From Alphaproteobacteria bacterium (lineage in GTDB: Bacteria > Pseudomonadota > Alphaproteobacteria > Rhizobiales > Aestuariivirgaceae): a stretch of DNA of 64,000 bases. Under the pieces are notes generated by a model. It did no database searches. It saw only the letters and a program-made list of their open reading frames with translations, and had not been told where the DNA came from. Shown in pieces: positions 8,945 through 19,879 of the stretch. A program made the position numbers and the translations under genes. Location: positions 1 to 64,000 of the forward strand of contig JAHEFB010000021.1 of the NCBI GenBank assembly GCA_024640405.1, written 5' to 3'. The first letter of the stretch is position 1. Each line of letters begins with the position of its first letter.

Positions 8945-9934
8945 ATGCCAACGCGCAAGCCAACCGTTATTGTGACCCGCAGACTGCCGGATGTTGTGGA
9001 AACACGCATGCGCGAACTGTTCGCAACGACGCTCAATGAAACCGATACGCCGATGAGCCAAAGCGATTTGGTGAAGGCCGCCAAAACGGCTGAGGTTCTG
9101 GTGCCTACGGTAACTGACAGGATCGACAAATCCGTTATCATGCAAGCCGGCGACCAGCTCAAGCTGATTGCGAACTTTGGCACCGGTGTCGACAACATAG
9201 ATGTCGAGACTGCAACCAATCGCGGCATCACGGTAACCAACACGCCCGGCGTGCTGACGGAAGACACCGCAGACATGACACTGGCACTGATCCTCGCCGT
9301 GTCCCGCCGGGTGATCGAGGGTGCAGACGCAATCGGCAACGAAGATGTCTGGCAAGGCTGGTCACCAACCTGGATGCTGGGCCGGCGGATTTACGGCAAA
9401 CGCCTCGGCATTATCGGCATGGGCCGAATTGGCCAGGCGGTGGCGCGGCGCGCCAAGGCATTCGGACTGCAGATCCACTATCACAACCGCAAACCGGTTC
9501 ACGCCTCGATTGAAGAAGAACTGGAGGCAACATACTGGGAAAGCCTCGATCAGATGCTGGCGCGCATGGATATCATTTCGGTAAACTGCCCGCACACTCC
9601 CGGCACCTACCACCTGCTGTCGGCGCGCCGCATGCAGCTGCTCAAGCCAACGGCCATCATCGTCAATACGGCGCGTGGCGAAGTGATTGATGAAAATGCC
9701 ATGGCCCGGATGCTGGAGAAGGACGAGCTTGCCGGTGTCGGTCTCGACGTGTTTGAACACGAACCGGCGGTTAACCCCCGATTGCTGAAAAACCCGAAAG
9801 CGGTTTTGATGCCGCATATGGGTTCTGCCACCATTGAAGGCCGTGTCGACATGGGTGAGAAGGTCATCATCAACATCAAGACGTTCGTTGATGGTCACAA
9901 ACCACCGGACCGGGTGGTGCCGGCCATGCTGTAA
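8945..9934 (+). CDS. D-isomer-specific 2-hydroxyacid dehydrogenase
   Basis: NAD(P)-dependent oxidoreductase of the glyoxylate/hydroxypyruvate reductase type. It has the Rossmann motif LGIIGMGRIGQAVARRA, the substrate loop NFGTGVDNIDV, the conserved TARGEVIDENAM (Arg), the Glu in DVFEHEP and the His in PHMGSAT. At 329 aa it is full length. The ATG at 8945 has AGGAG about 9 bases upstream; an in-frame ATG far upstream (8417) lies inside the opposite-strand SH3 gene and is ruled out. A small hairpin (AGGGCT/AGCCCT) sits at 8898-8914 in the leader. The substrate is not predictable from sequence. Confidence 0.9.
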   Translation: MPTRKPTVIVTRRLPDVVETRMRELFATTLNETDTPMSQSDLVKAAKTAEVLVPTVTDRIDKSVIMQAGDQLKLIANFGTGVDNIDVETATNRGITVTNTPGVLTEDTADMTLALILAVSRRVIEGADAIGNEDVWQGWSPTWMLGRRIYGKRLGIIGMGRIGQAVARRAKAFGLQIHYHNRKPVHASIEEELEATYWESLDQMLARMDIISVNCPHTPGTYHLLSARRMQLLKPTAIIVNTARGEVIDENAMARMLEKDELAGVGLDVFEHEPAVNPRLLKNPKAVLMPHMGSATIEGRVDMGEKVIINIKTFVDGHKPPDRVVPAML

Positions 9935-9939
9935 TCGAC

Positions 9940-9968
9940 AAAAAAAGAGCGCCGGTAAAACGGCGCTC
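9940..9968 (-). terminator. Rho-independent terminator of rpsO-pnp
   Basis: Perfect 8-bp stem GAGCGCCG/CGGCGCTC with a 6-base loop; read on the minus strand it is followed by seven U. It lies 25 bases past the pnp stop and closes the pnp transcript. Confidence 0.9.
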
Positions 9969-9992
9969 TCCGAAGGTCCATAGTCCGTTTGC

Positions 9993-12116
9993 TCAGTCTT
10001 CCTTGGCCTGCGAGATATCCTCGCCGGTTTCCTGATCTACCTGCTTCATAGACAGGCGAACCTTGCCGCGTTGATCGAAGCCTAGCAGCTTGACTTTGAC
10101 GGTCTGGCCTTCGCTGACAATGTCTGTGACTTTCTCAACCCGCTTGGGGGCCAGTTCGGAAATATGCACCAGGCCGTCCTTGGCGCCGAAGAAGTTCACG
10201 AATGCGCCAAAGTCGACAACTTTCACGACTTTGCCGTCATAGATGACGCCTTCTTCCGGTTCGGCAACGATGGAATGAATCCAGTCCTTTGCCGCCTTGA
10301 TCGATGCGCCGTCAGCCGACGCAATATTGATCACGCCATCGTCGTTGATGTTGACCTTTGCGCCGGTCTTTTCAACGATCTCGCGGATCACCTTGCCACC
10401 GGTGCCGATAACTTCACGAATCTTGTCGGCCGGAATGGTCATGACCTCGATACGCGGTGCATGTTCACCGAGTTCCTCGCGGCCCTGGGTGATGGCTTCG
10501 GCCATCTTGCCCAGTATGTGCATGCGGCCGTCCTTTGCCTGGAACAGAGCCGTTGACATGATCTCCTGCGTGATGCCGGTGATCTTGATGTCCATCTGAA
10601 GCGACGTAACACCTTCTTCGGTTCCCGCTACCTTGAAGTCCATGTCGCCGAGATGATCTTCATCACCAAGGATATCCGACAGCACTGCGAATTTTTCACC
10701 TTCCAGGATGAGGCCCATGGCAATGCCGGCAATCGGACGGGTGAGCGGGATGCCCGCATCCATCATGGCAAGCGATGCGCCACAAACACTGGCCATTGAG
10801 GATGAACCATTGGATTCAGTGATTTCCGATACAACACGAATTGTGTATGGGAACTCTTCCTTCTTCGGCAGCATCGGATGCACCGCGCGCCAGGCCAGCT
10901 TGCCGTGGCCGATTTCGCGGCGCCCGGTGAACCCTGTGCGGCCGGTCTCACCAACCGAATATGGCGGGAAGTTGTAGTGCAGCAGGAAATTCTCCTTGTA
11001 GGTTCCTTCCAGTGCATCAATGAACTGCTCGTCATCGCCGGTGCCGAGCGTGGTTACGACCAGCGCCTGGGTTTCACCCCGGGTGAACAAGGCCGAACCA
11101 TGGGTGCGGGGCAGAACGCCGACTTCACACTTGATCTGGCGAACATCAGCCAGACCGCGGCCGTCGATACGTGATCCGGTCTCAATGATCTGTCCGCGAA
11201 CGATATCGGCTTCCATTGACTTGAACACTTCGCCAACCTTGTTGGGAGCCGGTGCATTTTCATCTTCAGGGTCGCATAACTCTTCAACAACCTTTGCCCT
11301 GGCTGCGGAAATCGCTTCGTACCGCTCTTCCTTGCCGGCGATTGTATAGGCTGCCTGCAGGTCCTTTTCAGCCAGCTTCCTTGCGGCGGCAAGCAGTTCA
11401 GACTTGTCTTCGACCACATGCTCGCGGGGTTCGCGGGCTGCGCGTTCCGCCAGACGGATGATTGCTTCGATCACCGGCTGGAAGTCTTCATGACCTTTCA
11501 TTACGGCGCCGAGCATGACTTCCTCGGACAATTCCTGGGCTTCGGATTCAACCATCAGGACGGCGTCCGTGGTACCCGCTACCACCAGATCCAGAACCGA
11601 ATCCGGCATCTGGTCCAATGTCGGGTTCACAACATACTCGCCGTCAATGTAGCCAACACGTGCCGCGCCGATCGGCCCGAGGAACGGGGCGCCGGACAGA
11701 CACAATGCTGCCGAGGCTCCGACCATCGCCACAATATCAGGATCGTTTTCAAGATCGTGGCTGAGCACGGTCAGAATAACCTGGGTTTCGCACTTGAAGC
11801 CTTTCGCGAACAGCGGGCGAATAGGACGGTCAATCAATCGGGAAACCAGGGTTTCCTTTTCCGACGGCCTTGCTTCGCGCTTGAAAAATCCACCGGGAAT
11901 TTTACCGGCGGCATAGGTCTTTTCCTGGTAATTCACGGTCAGCGGGAAGAAGTCCAGGCCCGCTTTGGGTGCACGGTCAGCAACAACAGTTGCAAGTACT
12001 GTTGTCTCGCCATAGGTCACCAGAACGGCACCGTCGGCCTGGCGTGCGACACGACCGGTTTCCAGCCTCAGTGTGCGTCCGGCCCATTCAATTTCTTCGA
12101 CATTAATGTCAAACAT
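9993..12116 (-). CDS. pnp: Polynucleotide phosphorylase
   Basis: PNPase, the phosphate-dependent 3'-5' exoribonuclease of mRNA decay and of the degradosome. 707 aa with two RNase PH domains (first with [11 protein letters not shown], second with the catalytic [10 protein letters not shown] and [16 protein letters not shown]), then KH ([22 protein letters not shown]) and S1 ([23 protein letters not shown]). Length and domain order are standard. It follows rpsO, the near-universal bacterial arrangement. The leader is 214 bases long and could hold an RNase III-type autoregulatory structure as in other bacteria, but I cannot define one. Confidence 0.98.
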   Translation of the reverse strand: MFDINVEEIEWAGRTLRLETGRVARQADGAVLVTYGETTVLATVVADRAPKAGLDFFPLTVNYQEKTYAAGKIPGGFFKREARPSEKETLVSRLIDRPIRPLFAKGFKCETQVILTVLSHDLENDPDIVAMVGASAALCLSGAPFLGPIGAARVGYIDGEYVVNPTLDQMPDSVLDLVVAGTTDAVLMVESEAQELSEEVMLGAVMKGHEDFQPVIEAIIRLAERAAREPREHVVEDKSELLAAARKLAEKDLQAAYTIAGKEERYEAISAARAKVVEELCDPEDENAPAPNKVGEVFKSMEADIVRGQIIETGSRIDGRGLADVRQIKCEVGVLPRTHGSALFTRGETQALVVTTLGTGDDEQFIDALEGTYKENFLLHYNFPPYSVGETGRTGFTGRREIGHGKLAWRAVHPMLPKKEEFPYTIRVVSEITESNGSSSMASVCGASLAMMDAGIPLTRPIAGIAMGLILEGEKFAVLSDILGDEDHLGDMDFKVAGTEEGVTSLQMDIKITGITQEIMSTALFQAKDGRMHILGKMAEAITQGREELGEHAPRIEVMTIPADKIREVIGTGGKVIREIVEKTGAKVNINDDGVINIASADGASIKAAKDWIHSIVAEPEEGVIYDGKVVKVVDFGAFVNFFGAKDGLVHISELAPKRVEKVTDIVSEGQTVKVKLLGFDQRGKVRLSMKQVDQETGEDISQAKED

Positions 12117-12270
12117 AAAAATATTTCCTTACATGTATGGTAGAGCTGAATTCGGAGCGGATCTCAGTTCCGACATCTCCTGGTTCAACTCCGGCCCTTG
12201 CCGCCATCTATTTCATTCGCGGCTTTCCCCGATCGGGCCATCAGCACCCGGCCCCATTGCCGTACGTGCC

Positions 12271-12314
12271 AAAAAAGGGAAACGGGCGGCTTGTCCTTTC
12301 CGGAAAACCACCCG
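12271..12314 (-). terminator. Hairpin after rpsO, possible attenuator or processing site
   Basis: On the minus strand CGGGUGG pairs with CCGCCCG (one G-U) around an 18-base loop and is followed by UUUCCCUUUUUU, 17 bases past the rpsO stop. It may partly terminate before pnp or be a processing site, as rpsO-pnp junctions often are. Confidence 0.5.
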
Positions 12315-12330
12315 CTGACTGTCAGTAAAA

Positions 12331-12600
12331 CTACCGCCGGATACCGAGCCGTTGGATAATGCTCTTGTAGCGGGGCTCGTCACGCACCTTGACGTAGTCA
12401 AGCAGTTTGCGGCGCTGGCTGACCAGCTTGAGCAGACCACGGCGTGAATGGTTGTCTTTCTTGTGGGTCTGGAAATGACCCGTCAGGTTCTTGATCCGTT
12501 CGGTCAGGATTGCGACCTGCACTTCGGGGGAACCGGTGTCGCCTTCAACAGTGGCGTATTCCTTCACAAGCTCCTGCTTGCGCTCAGGCGTAATCGACAT
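12331..12600 (-). CDS. rpsO: 30S ribosomal protein S15
   Basis: Primary 16S rRNA-binding protein of the small-subunit platform. At 89 aa it has the normal length with the expected blocks: [35 protein letters not shown] and [10 protein letters not shown]. The start is [11 protein letters not shown] at 12600 with AAAGGA upstream. A terminator separates it from truB, so rpsO-pnp probably has its own promoter in 12601-12666, although I cannot point to a convincing one. Confidence 0.98.
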   Translation of the reverse strand: MSITPERKQELVKEYATVEGDTGSPEVQVAILTERIKNLTGHFQTHKKDNHSRRGLLKLVSQRRKLLDYVKVRDEPRYKSIIQRLGIRR

Positions 12601-12666
12601 CGGGAAATCCTTTCAAAATGAGGAACAGGACGCCTAAAGCCGGGATGTCGTCCAGCGAAGGCCATG

Positions 12667-12692
12667 AAAAAACACCGGGACAACCCGGTGTT
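12667..12692 (-). terminator. Rho-independent terminator between truB and rpsO
   Basis: Perfect 9-bp stem AACACCGGG/CCCGGTGTT with a 4-base loop and six U on the minus strand. It lies 62 bases past the truB stop and closes the rimP-to-truB transcript. Confidence 0.9.
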
Positions 12693-12754
12693 GGGGCAGC
12701 ATATAGCGGAAATGAAACCCCAATACCAGTGCAAAAGGCAACCGACGTTGTTCG

Positions 12755-13681
12755 TCAATCCAGTTGAAATACCCTTACCGGTTGGACCATGCCACCAACA
12801 AGCCGTGCAATGGCCAATGGCGCGCCCGATCGGGTCAGCAGCAACTCATCTGCATTGGCAGGTTGCCCATCGGGAGAGAACTCCACCGGGTTGCCGTGGC
12901 GCACCTTACCAGCAGGATCTTCATCCAGTTCAATAGTTGGCAGATGCCTCAGCACTGCTTCCAGGGGATGCAACAGACCCGCCAGGTCGCCCGGGTCGGC
13001 ATCCTCGAAAGCTGTCGCTGCAAAACACTGATCAATTGACACGTCTCCCGTCGCAATGCGGCGAAGGGCGGTGACATGTGCCAGTGTACCGAGCGCCATG
13101 GCGATATCACGGGCAAGCGAACGGACATAGGTCCCCTTGCCGCAGCAAACCTTGAATGTGGCGTGGTCTTCATCAGGACAACTGGTCAACTCCAGGCTTT
13201 CCACATGAACGGTCCGCTTCGCCATCTCGACCTGCTGACCGGCCCTGACGAGATCATAGGCGCGCTGACCATCGATTTTTATCGCGGAATAGGCAGGCGG
13301 TGCCTGCTCGATCAATCCGGTGAAATCCGGCAAGACATCTGTTATCTGCTGCCGTGTCGGACGTTTCAAACTGGTGGCGCTGACTTCACCTTCGGCATCG
13401 CATGTTACGGTTGCCTCACCCCAGCGAACCTCAAAGGTGTAGGTTTTCATCGCGTCGGTCATGTAGGGAACCGTCTTGGTTGCTTCGCCAAGCGCGATTG
13501 CCAACAGGCCGGTTGCCAGAGGATCAAGGGTTCCGGCATGTCCGGCCTTTTGCGCGTTGTAGGCGCGGCGAACCATCGCTACCGCCCGGGTTGATCCCAT
13601 ACCGAGCGGCTTATCGAGAAACACCCAGCCGTGGACGCGGTTTCCGGTTTTGCGGCGAGCCACCTGATCCTGCGCTTTCAA
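12755..13681 (-). CDS. truB: tRNA pseudouridine(55) synthase
   Basis: Makes pseudouridine 55 in the T-loop of nearly all tRNAs. The catalytic Asp is in HAGTLDPLATGLL (near residue 50), after the start block GWVFLDKPLGMGSTRAV; the KIDGQRAYDLVRAG and GTYVRSLARDIA motifs follow. 308 aa is typical. Its start overlaps the rbfA end by 4 bases, a sign of translational coupling in the infB cluster. Confidence 0.97.
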   Translation of the reverse strand: MKAQDQVARRKTGNRVHGWVFLDKPLGMGSTRAVAMVRRAYNAQKAGHAGTLDPLATGLLAIALGEATKTVPYMTDAMKTYTFEVRWGEATVTCDAEGEVSATSLKRPTRQQITDVLPDFTGLIEQAPPAYSAIKIDGQRAYDLVRAGQQVEMAKRTVHVESLELTSCPDEDHATFKVCCGKGTYVRSLARDIAMALGTLAHVTALRRIATGDVSIDQCFAATAFEDADPGDLAGLLHPLEAVLRHLPTIELDEDPAGKVRHGNPVEFSPDGQPANADELLLTRSGAPLAIARLVGGMVQPVRVFQLD

Positions 13682-14085
13682 TCTTTACTGTCAGACTCAA
13701 GATCGCCTCTGACCTTGGGGTCGGCAAGCAGGGCATCGATGCTGGAGGCATAGTCGATCGAGGTATCAACCCGAAACTTGATCTCCGGCATGAACTTCAA
13801 CTGCAGTTTCGGTGCCAGTTCACCGCGAATGAATTTGCGATGACGCATCAGGGCTTCGGCCAGCGCATCACCATCGCCTGATGGCTGAAACGGCCTGATA
13901 TAGGCAGTGGCAATTCTCAAATCCGGTGTGGTCGCCACCTCCAGTACCGTAACTCCGGTCTTCTCGATCACCGGGTCCATGACATCGCCGCGCATGAACA
14001 GAGCCGACAATTCATGACGGATCAATTCTCCCACCCGCAACTGGCGCTGCGACGGACCTCTGGCAGCTTTTGTTCTTGGTTTCAT
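13678..14085 (-). CDS. rbfA: 30S ribosome-binding factor RbfA
   Basis: KH-fold assembly factor that binds the 30S subunit near helix 1 of 16S rRNA and helps its final maturation. The 135 aa carry RQLRVGELIRHELSALF at the N-terminus and LRIATAYIRPF and ELAPKLQLKFMPEIKFRVD in the core. It lies between infB and truB, overlapping truB by 4 bases. The N-terminal 'MKPRTKAARGPSQ' extension is basic, as in alphaproteobacterial relatives. Confidence 0.96.
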   Translation of the reverse strand: MKPRTKAARGPSQRQLRVGELIRHELSALFMRGDVMDPVIEKTGVTVLEVATTPDLRIATAYIRPFQPSGDGDALAEALMRHRKFIRGELAPKLQLKFMPEIKFRVDTSIDYASSIDALLADPKVRGDLESDSKD

Positions 14086-14161
14086 TGCGATGTCACTCCA
14101 TCAGGCAAAAGGGCCTGCGCGACCAGCAAATGTCCGCACAGGCCAAAATCGAGCCGGTGGC

Positions 14162-16765
14162 CTATAGCGAGCGTTGAATGCTCTCCACGGTAAAGCACTC
14201 GATCACATCACCCGGGCGCATGTCCTGGTAGTTTTCGAAGGCCATGCCGCATTCCTGGCCGACCTGAACTTCCTTGACCTCGTCCTTGAAGCGCTTGAGC
14301 GTTGACAGCGTGCCCTCGTGAACAACAACGTTGTCACGCACCAGGCGCACCTTGGCGCCGCGCTGGACATTGCCTTCAACAACACGGCAGCCGGCAACCT
14401 TGCCGACCTTGGTGATGTTGAACACTTCGAGAATTTCGGCATTGCCGAGGAAAGTCTCCCGCAAGTCAGGTGACAACAGACCCGACATGGCGGCTTTCAC
14501 ATCATCGACCAGATCATAGATTATGTTGTAATAACGGATTTCGATGCCGCTGGCATCGGCTGCGTCACGCGCCTGTTTGTTGGCGCGGACATTGAAGCCG
14601 ATAACAATGGCGTTTGAGGCCTGTGCCAGTTGCACATCGGATTCCGATATCCCGCCGACTGCATAATGCACCACCCGGGCTGCCACTTCGTCGGTGCCGA
14701 GTTTGTCAAGCGCCTGCACGATCGCTTCGGCTGAGCCTTGCACGTCCGCCTTGATAAGGATCGGAAATTCCTGCTTGCCGGTTTCCTTGAGCTGGCTCAT
14801 CATCTGCTCGAGCGACGACCTGGCGCTTGGCGCTCCCCGGGTATCGCGCAGCTTGCGCTCGCGATAGTCGGTAATTTCACGCGCCCTGGCTTCGTTCTCG
14901 ACAACCACAATCTGGTCGCCGGCTTCCGGCGCAGAATTCATGCCCAGGATCTCAACCGGCACCGATGGACCGGCCTCGTCAATATTGGCACCCTTGTCAT
15001 TGATCAGGGCTCGAACCTTGCCCCAGGCAACGCCTGCTACGACAATGTCGCCCACACGCAGTGTACCGCGGCGCACCAGTACCGTGGCGACCGGACCGCG
15101 ACCCTTGTCGAGTTGCGCTTCAACCACAATGCCATCGGCCGCACGGTCCGGGTTGGCCTGCAGATTGAGCAATTCCGCCTGCAGCAGGATTGCCTCAAGC
15201 AGCTTGTCTAGGTTGGTTCCCTTAAGCGCGGAAATTTCCACATCGAGAACTTCACCACTCATGCTCTCAACAATCACTTCGTGGTTCAGCAGGTCGGTGC
15301 GAACCCGGTTTGGGTCCGCATCCGGTTTGTCCATCTTGTTGATGGCAACGATCAGTGGAACGCCAGCTTCACGGGCATGATTGATCGCCTCGATTGTCTG
15401 GGGCATGACACCATCATCGGCGGCAACAACCAGCACAACGATATCGGTCGCCTTGGCGCCACGCGCGCGCATTGCCGTGAAAGCTGCGTGGCCCGGTGTA
15501 TCAATGAATGTCGCCAGGCCATTTTCGGTTTCAACCTGATAGGCTCCAATATGCTGGGTGATGCCACCGGCCTCGCCGGACACAACCGACGCATTGCGCA
15601 GCGCATCCAGCAGCGATGTCTTGCCGTGATCAACGTGACCCATAACGGTCACAATCGGCGCACGTGGCTTCAGGCTGTCGGCCGGATCGTCGTCACCGAT
15701 CAGGCCTTCTTCAACATCAGACTCAGACACCCGCTTGACGGTATGGCCAAAGTCTTCCGCGATCAGTTGCGCTGTATCTGTATCAACAATATCGTTGATC
15801 GTGTGCATCTCACCCTGTTTCATCAGGAACTTGATCACATCAACCGCTCGTTCACTCATGCGATTGGCCAGTTCCTGAATGGTTATCACTTCAGGAATCG
15901 TCACTTCACGAGCTACTTTCTCCTTGGTGACAGAACCGCCCATGGCCTGTTTTTTCTGACGTTCCTGGCGGCGGCGGAAAGCAGCCAGTGAACGGGCGCG
16001 CCCGCCGTCATCATTAAGCGCGTTGGAAATTGTCAACTTCCCGCGACGGCGATCGGCGTCATTGCGCGGCTTGGGCGGCGCGGCCGGTTTGTCAGCACCA
16101 CCGGACGGCCGACGGGATTTTGAACGCCCCGCATCCGGTTCCGCTTCAGCTGCGGCCTTGCTGGCCTTGAGTTCCGCAGCAGCCTGTTTGGCTTCTGCAT
16201 CTGCTGCACGTTTTGCGGCACGGCGAGCTTCGTCAGCTTCCTTTTGAACTCGTTCGGCTTCCTCGCGCGCTTCGCGTTCGACACGTTCAACCGCTTCGAT
16301 TTCCGCGCGCTTCCTGTCCTCGATGTCACGCTGGCGAGCCTCCACCAAAGCGCGTTCGCGTGCTTCAGCTTCCTCGGCAGTCAATGTGCGCAAAACCTTG
16401 GGTGCACCGACGGTCTTGATCGCCGGCCGCTTTGGCGGAGCCGGGGCTGCCGGTGCCGCTGCAGCAGGCGGCGGCGCTGCAGCAGGTGCTGCCGGTGCGG
16501 GCGCTGCAGCCTTTGGTGGCGCAGCAGCCGGTTTCGGTTTTGGCTTCGCAGCAGGCGCAGGCGCTGGCGCTTCGGCTACCGCAGGTGCAGCGGGTTTGGC
16601 CCCGGGACCTCCAATAATGCGTTTGCGCTTGGTTTCCACCACAACGGTTTTCGACCGTCCATGGGAGAAGTTCTGGCGTACCCGGCTTTGGCCACCGCCA
16701 CGCAATCCGAGCGTGCGTCCGCCCGGGCGTTCGTTTCCACTGCCATTATCGTTCGTGTCACTCAT
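14162..16765 (-). CDS. infB: Translation initiation factor IF-2
   Basis: GTPase that places fMet-tRNA on the 30S subunit and drives subunit joining. 867 aa: a long variable N-terminal part with an Ala/Pro/Lys-rich tract (about residues 55-120) and an Arg/Glu/Ala-rich coiled region (about 130-215), an IF2-N domain, then the G domain near residue 375 ([30 protein letters not shown]) and the C-terminal barrel domains with the fMet-tRNA-binding end. The low-complexity tract is normal for alphaproteobacteria. It lies 6 bases after the ylxR-type gene. Confidence 0.98.
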   Translation of the reverse strand: MSDTNDNGSGNERPGGRTLGLRGGGQSRVRQNFSHGRSKTVVVETKRKRIIGGPGAKPAAPAVAEAPAPAPAAKPKPKPAAAPPKAAAPAPAAPAAAPPPAAAAPAAPAPPKRPAIKTVGAPKVLRTLTAEEAEARERALVEARQRDIEDRKRAEIEAVERVEREAREEAERVQKEADEARRAAKRAADAEAKQAAAELKASKAAAEAEPDAGRSKSRRPSGGADKPAAPPKPRNDADRRRGKLTISNALNDDGGRARSLAAFRRRQERQKKQAMGGSVTKEKVAREVTIPEVITIQELANRMSERAVDVIKFLMKQGEMHTINDIVDTDTAQLIAEDFGHTVKRVSESDVEEGLIGDDDPADSLKPRAPIVTVMGHVDHGKTSLLDALRNASVVSGEAGGITQHIGAYQVETENGLATFIDTPGHAAFTAMRARGAKATDIVVLVVAADDGVMPQTIEAINHAREAGVPLIVAINKMDKPDADPNRVRTDLLNHEVIVESMSGEVLDVEISALKGTNLDKLLEAILLQAELLNLQANPDRAADGIVVEAQLDKGRGPVATVLVRRGTLRVGDIVVAGVAWGKVRALINDKGANIDEAGPSVPVEILGMNSAPEAGDQIVVVENEARAREITDYRERKLRDTRGAPSARSSLEQMMSQLKETGKQEFPILIKADVQGSAEAIVQALDKLGTDEVAARVVHYAVGGISESDVQLAQASNAIVIGFNVRANKQARDAADASGIEIRYYNIIYDLVDDVKAAMSGLLSPDLRETFLGNAEILEVFNITKVGKVAGCRVVEGNVQRGAKVRLVRDNVVVHEGTLSTLKRFKDEVKEVQVGQECGMAFENYQDMRPGDVIECFTVESIQRSL

Positions 16766-16771
16766 TGCGTA

Positions 16772-17404
16772 TCAGCTTTCCGCTTGTGCGGCTCCGTTTA
16801 ACTCAAAAAATTCATATCGTCTCGCACAGGCGAGAAACTTTCGCGCCAGGCCACCAGGGTTAATGGCAGCATGTATCACATTTGTACGCCCCAATGCCAA
16901 ATCCAAATCAGCAGAAGCAAAACATTCGACCAGGCGATCGACCTGACCGGTGGTCCGCAGCTTGCCCATCAGTTTGCGGCGACCATCCCGAGCGCCATCC
17001 GATGCCGCTATCAGCACCGCTGCCCGGCCTTGTTTGAGGGTCGATTCGGTCTTCTCAAAACCAGCTACGACCTGACCGGCTTTTGACGCCAGGGACAGAC
17101 ACGACATGGCATCTTTTAGCAACAATCGTGCAACCAGGTCGCCCAGGTCGTCGGGCGGCCTGACGTCGTTCCTCAACGCCCGCGCAAACACCTTGCGCCT
17201 GACTGCCTCGGCAACATCGTGACGAGACAAGGTTATCCAAACTCCACGGCCCGGCAGGTTTTGCTTCAGGTCCGGCACCAGATTCCCGTCAGGCGAGACA
17301 ACAAAACGCAACAGTTCTTCACGCGGCCGCTGCGTGCGGGTCAATGCACACATGCGGACATTGGTGTCATCTTCGAAGACGGTTTGTTGCGCCAGAGCTG
17401 TCAT
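16772..17404 (-). CDS. YlxR-family RNA-binding protein with L7Ae-like domain
   Basis: The 210-aa protein joins an N-terminal YlxR/DUF448 domain (CALTRTQRPREELLRFVVSPDGNLVPDLKQNLPGRGVWI) to a C-terminal L7Ae/L30e-like RNA-binding domain (SLASKAGQVVAGFEKTESTLKQGRAAVLIAASDGA). This fusion sits between nusA and infB in most alphaproteobacteria. It is presumably an RNA-binding accessory to translation or transcription; the precise role is unproven. It is 17 bases after nusA and 6 before infB, so it is part of the operon. Confidence 0.9.
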   Translation of the reverse strand: MTALAQQTVFEDDTNVRMCALTRTQRPREELLRFVVSPDGNLVPDLKQNLPGRGVWITLSRHDVAEAVRRKVFARALRNDVRPPDDLGDLVARLLLKDAMSCLSLASKAGQVVAGFEKTESTLKQGRAAVLIAASDGARDGRRKLMGKLRTTGQVDRLVECFASADLDLALGRTNVIHAAINPGGLARKFLACARRYEFFELNGAAQAES

Positions 17405-17421
17405 GCTGCGGGGTGATCACC

Positions 17422-19062
17422 TTACTGCTGGTTGTTGTCGGTGACGGTCTCGGCTTCGCCGCCATCGGTTTCAATTTCGCCATCTGCCTCAGCCTCCGGC
17501 TCCGGCTCCGGCTCAATCCAGCCGAGTTGCAGACGAGCCGACATGATCAGGGCTTCGGCTTCAGCTGCGGTCATGTCGGTCGCAGACAGCGACCCCTCGT
17601 GGCGGATTGTTTCGTTTTCACCGCGCTCGCTCCAACCGGTCAGATCATCCGGCACACATCCGGCAAAATCCTCCAGCGTCAGCACGCCGTCTTCGCCGAG
17701 CATGACCAGCATGGCCGGCGACAGGCCGGCAAAACCGGCCAGGTCATCTGCAACTCCAAGTTCCTTGCGCTTGGCTTCCAGTTCAGAAGCCTGACGATCA
17801 AGGAATTCGGTGGCACGCGCCTGAATTTCAGAGGCCGTCTCGTCATCGAGACCTTCGATGGAAGCAATTTCCTCCGGCGCCACATATGCGACTTCTTCAA
17901 TGGAATCGAATCCTTCAGATGCGAGCAACTGAGCCAGCATCTCATCCACGTCGAGCGCCTCGATAAAGCGCTGTGTGCGATCTGCGAACTCTTTCTGACG
18001 ACGTTCGGATTCTTCTGCCTCGGTCATGATATCAATGTCCCATCCGGACAACTGCGAAGCCAGGCGAACATTCTGTCCGCGGCGGCCAATCGCCAGCGAA
18101 AGCTGCTCATCGGGCACCACAACCTCGATGCGCTGGGCATCTTCATCCAGCACTACCTTGGCGACCTCGGCAGGTGCCAGGGCGTTGACGATGAAACTGG
18201 CCGCATCAGGCGTCCACGGAATGATGTCAATCTTCTCACCCTGCAATTCGTTCACCACTGCCTGAACACGGCTGCCACGCATACCGACACAGGCGCCGAC
18301 CGGGTCAATTGAACTGTCTTTTGAACGCACCGAGATCTTCGCACGAGAACCGGCATCCCGGGCTACAGCTACAACCTCAACAATACCGTCGTAAATTTCC
18401 GGCACTTCCTGCTGGAACAGCTTGGCCATGAACTCGGGACGTGACCGTGACAGGAATATCTGCGGACCACGCAATTCGCGCCTTACATCAAAGATGTAAG
18501 CTCTTACCCGGTCACCATTGCGGAACGCTTCACGCGGCAAACCCTCGTCGCGGCGAACAATGCCTTCACCCCGGCCAAGATCGACGATGATGTTGCCATA
18601 CTCGACACGCTTGACGACACCGGAAACAATCTCGCCAATGCGGTCCTTGTATTCCTCAAACTGACGCTCTCGCTCAGCATCACGTACCTTTTGCACAATA
18701 ACCTGTTTGGCGTTCTGTGCGGCAATGCGCCCAAAGTCTACAGGTGGCAGCGGCTCGGACAGAAAATCGCCCATACGCGCACCCGGATTGCGGTCCAAAG
18801 CTTCCTTCATGGTGATCTGGGTTGAGTCGTTTTCAACCTCTTCGACCACTTCAAGCAAACGGTACAGTTTGGTTTCGCCGGTTTGTGGATCGATTTCGGC
18901 GCGAATGTCGTTCTCAGCGCCATACCGAGACCGTGCAGCACGCTGGATTGCGTCCTCCATCGCATCAATCACCACAGCCTTGTCGATAGACTTTTCACGT
19001 GCAACCGCATCGGCGATTTGCAGCAGTTCCAGTCTGTTTGCACTTACAGCGACATCAGCCAT
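17422..19062 (-). CDS. nusA: Transcription termination/antitermination factor NusA
   Basis: RNA polymerase-bound factor in pausing, termination and antitermination. Order of domains: N-terminal RNAP-binding domain ([24 protein letters not shown]), S1 (about residues 135-200), KH1 and KH2 ([45 protein letters not shown]), then two C-terminal helix-hairpin-helix repeats and an acidic tail rich in Glu. The ATG at 19062 is preferred because GGAG lies 8 bases upstream; an in-frame GTG at 19071 overlaps rimP. Length 546 aa. The acidic tail is typical of alphaproteobacterial NusA. Confidence 0.97.
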   Translation of the reverse strand: MADVAVSANRLELLQIADAVAREKSIDKAVVIDAMEDAIQRAARSRYGAENDIRAEIDPQTGETKLYRLLEVVEEVENDSTQITMKEALDRNPGARMGDFLSEPLPPVDFGRIAAQNAKQVIVQKVRDAERERQFEEYKDRIGEIVSGVVKRVEYGNIIVDLGRGEGIVRRDEGLPREAFRNGDRVRAYIFDVRRELRGPQIFLSRSRPEFMAKLFQQEVPEIYDGIVEVVAVARDAGSRAKISVRSKDSSIDPVGACVGMRGSRVQAVVNELQGEKIDIIPWTPDAASFIVNALAPAEVAKVVLDEDAQRIEVVVPDEQLSLAIGRRGQNVRLASQLSGWDIDIMTEAEESERRQKEFADRTQRFIEALDVDEMLAQLLASEGFDSIEEVAYVAPEEIASIEGLDDETASEIQARATEFLDRQASELEAKRKELGVADDLAGFAGLSPAMLVMLGEDGVLTLEDFAGCVPDDLTGWSERGENETIRHEGSLSATDMTAAEAEALIMSARLQLGWIEPEPEPEAEADGEIETDGGEAETVTDNNQQ

Positions 19063-19067
19063 TTCAT

Positions 19068-19673
19068 TCACTCCGCATTAATGTCGTTAGTTTCAGTTTC
19101 AGTTTCATGTGTCCAGGCCGCGCCATCACCGACTTCACCCGCCCTGGCCCGCTCGCCGGCGGCCTTCAGCAAATCATCATTCATCACCAACCGGGCATCA
19201 CCAATTGCCTTGATGTCCAACCCGATCAACACATCCTCACCTGCTTTTTCCGGTGGTGGAATAAACAACCGCACTTCACCGTCATCAAATCCTTCCAGCT
19301 TGCCGCGAAATCGTTTGCGGCCCGCCAGTGGAGTCGACAACTCAACCTTCGCTTCAAAGCCTGCCCACCGCTCAAAATCCTCAGGCCGTACCAAGGGCCT
19401 GTCCACTCCGGGCGAGGAAACCTCAAGGCTGTACTTGCCGGCAACCGGATCGTTCACGTCGAGCAATGGAGATATTGCGCGTGAAATATCCTGACACCCG
19501 CCAACCGTCATGCTGCCATCGGGACGCTCCGCCATGATCTGAAGCGTGTTTCCGGAAAGGCGAACCCGCACCAACCGGTAGCCCAGTTCCTCAATGGCAG
19601 GCTCAACCAGGCGAGCCACTTTGGCGGCCACGCCGGTCTCAACCTGCATCCTTTTGGCCATGTCGGCCGCCAT
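19068..19673 (-). CDS. rimP: Ribosome maturation factor RimP
   Basis: Needed for 30S subunit maturation. It has the RimP start ARLVEPAIEELGYRLVRVRL and the diagnostic GCQDISRAISPLLDVNDP and YSLEVSSPGVDRPLV blocks. The ATG at 19673 (MAADMAKRM) is chosen because AGGGAG lies 7 bases upstream; a longer frame to 19754 runs through the terminator region. The stop TGA lies just before the nusA ATG, the classic rimP-nusA coupling. 201 aa. Confidence 0.95.
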   Translation of the reverse strand: MAADMAKRMQVETGVAAKVARLVEPAIEELGYRLVRVRLSGNTLQIMAERPDGSMTVGGCQDISRAISPLLDVNDPVAGKYSLEVSSPGVDRPLVRPEDFERWAGFEAKVELSTPLAGRKRFRGKLEGFDDGEVRLFIPPPEKAGEDVLIGLDIKAIGDARLVMNDDLLKAAGERARAGEVGDGAAWTHETETETNDINAE

Positions 19674-19752
19674 TTGACGTCTCCCTGTCCGGCGCAATCG
19701 CCGCGCGTGTTTTCCGGCAGGTCCGACCGGACGGCACTCTGATCTAAGCAAC

Positions 19753-19777
19753 AAAAAAAGCGGGCCCCGCAGGACCC
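19753..19777 (-). terminator. Rho-independent terminator between trmB and rimP
   Basis: On the minus strand GGGUCC-UGCG-GGGCCC-GC is followed by seven U. It lies 80 bases upstream of the rimP start and follows a separate hairpin at 19781-19822. It ends either the trmB transcript or a small leader/sRNA transcript. Confidence 0.8.
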
Positions 19778-19780
19778 ACC

Positions 19781-19822
19781 CTCATGAACCGTGGTCTTCA
19801 GTACTCTTTGAAGACCTATGAG
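19781..19822 (-). ncRNA. Candidate small RNA or leader hairpin upstream of rimP
   Basis: A perfect 8-bp stem GGTCTTCA/TGAAGACC with an 8-base loop, closed outside by CTCAT/ATGAG, is followed after four bases by a strong terminator. The 115 bases between trmB and that terminator hold no gene, so this hairpin-plus-terminator could be the 3' end of a small RNA, of the trmB mRNA, or an attenuator for the rimP operon. No family is recognised. Confidence 0.35.
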
Positions 19823-19879
19823 AATGAACTTGATGAGCTACATATACGCCGAGATTGCCCGGACTTCAAGCAAAACGCT

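Noticed and set aside
16460..16620. Short-period repeat DNA within infB
   Set aside because: It encodes the Ala/Pro-rich N-terminal linker that is normal for alphaproteobacterial IF-2.
19660..19760. An fMet tRNA upstream of rimP as in enterobacteria
   Set aside because: The sequence there is a terminator and hairpin; it has no acceptor or anticodon arms.
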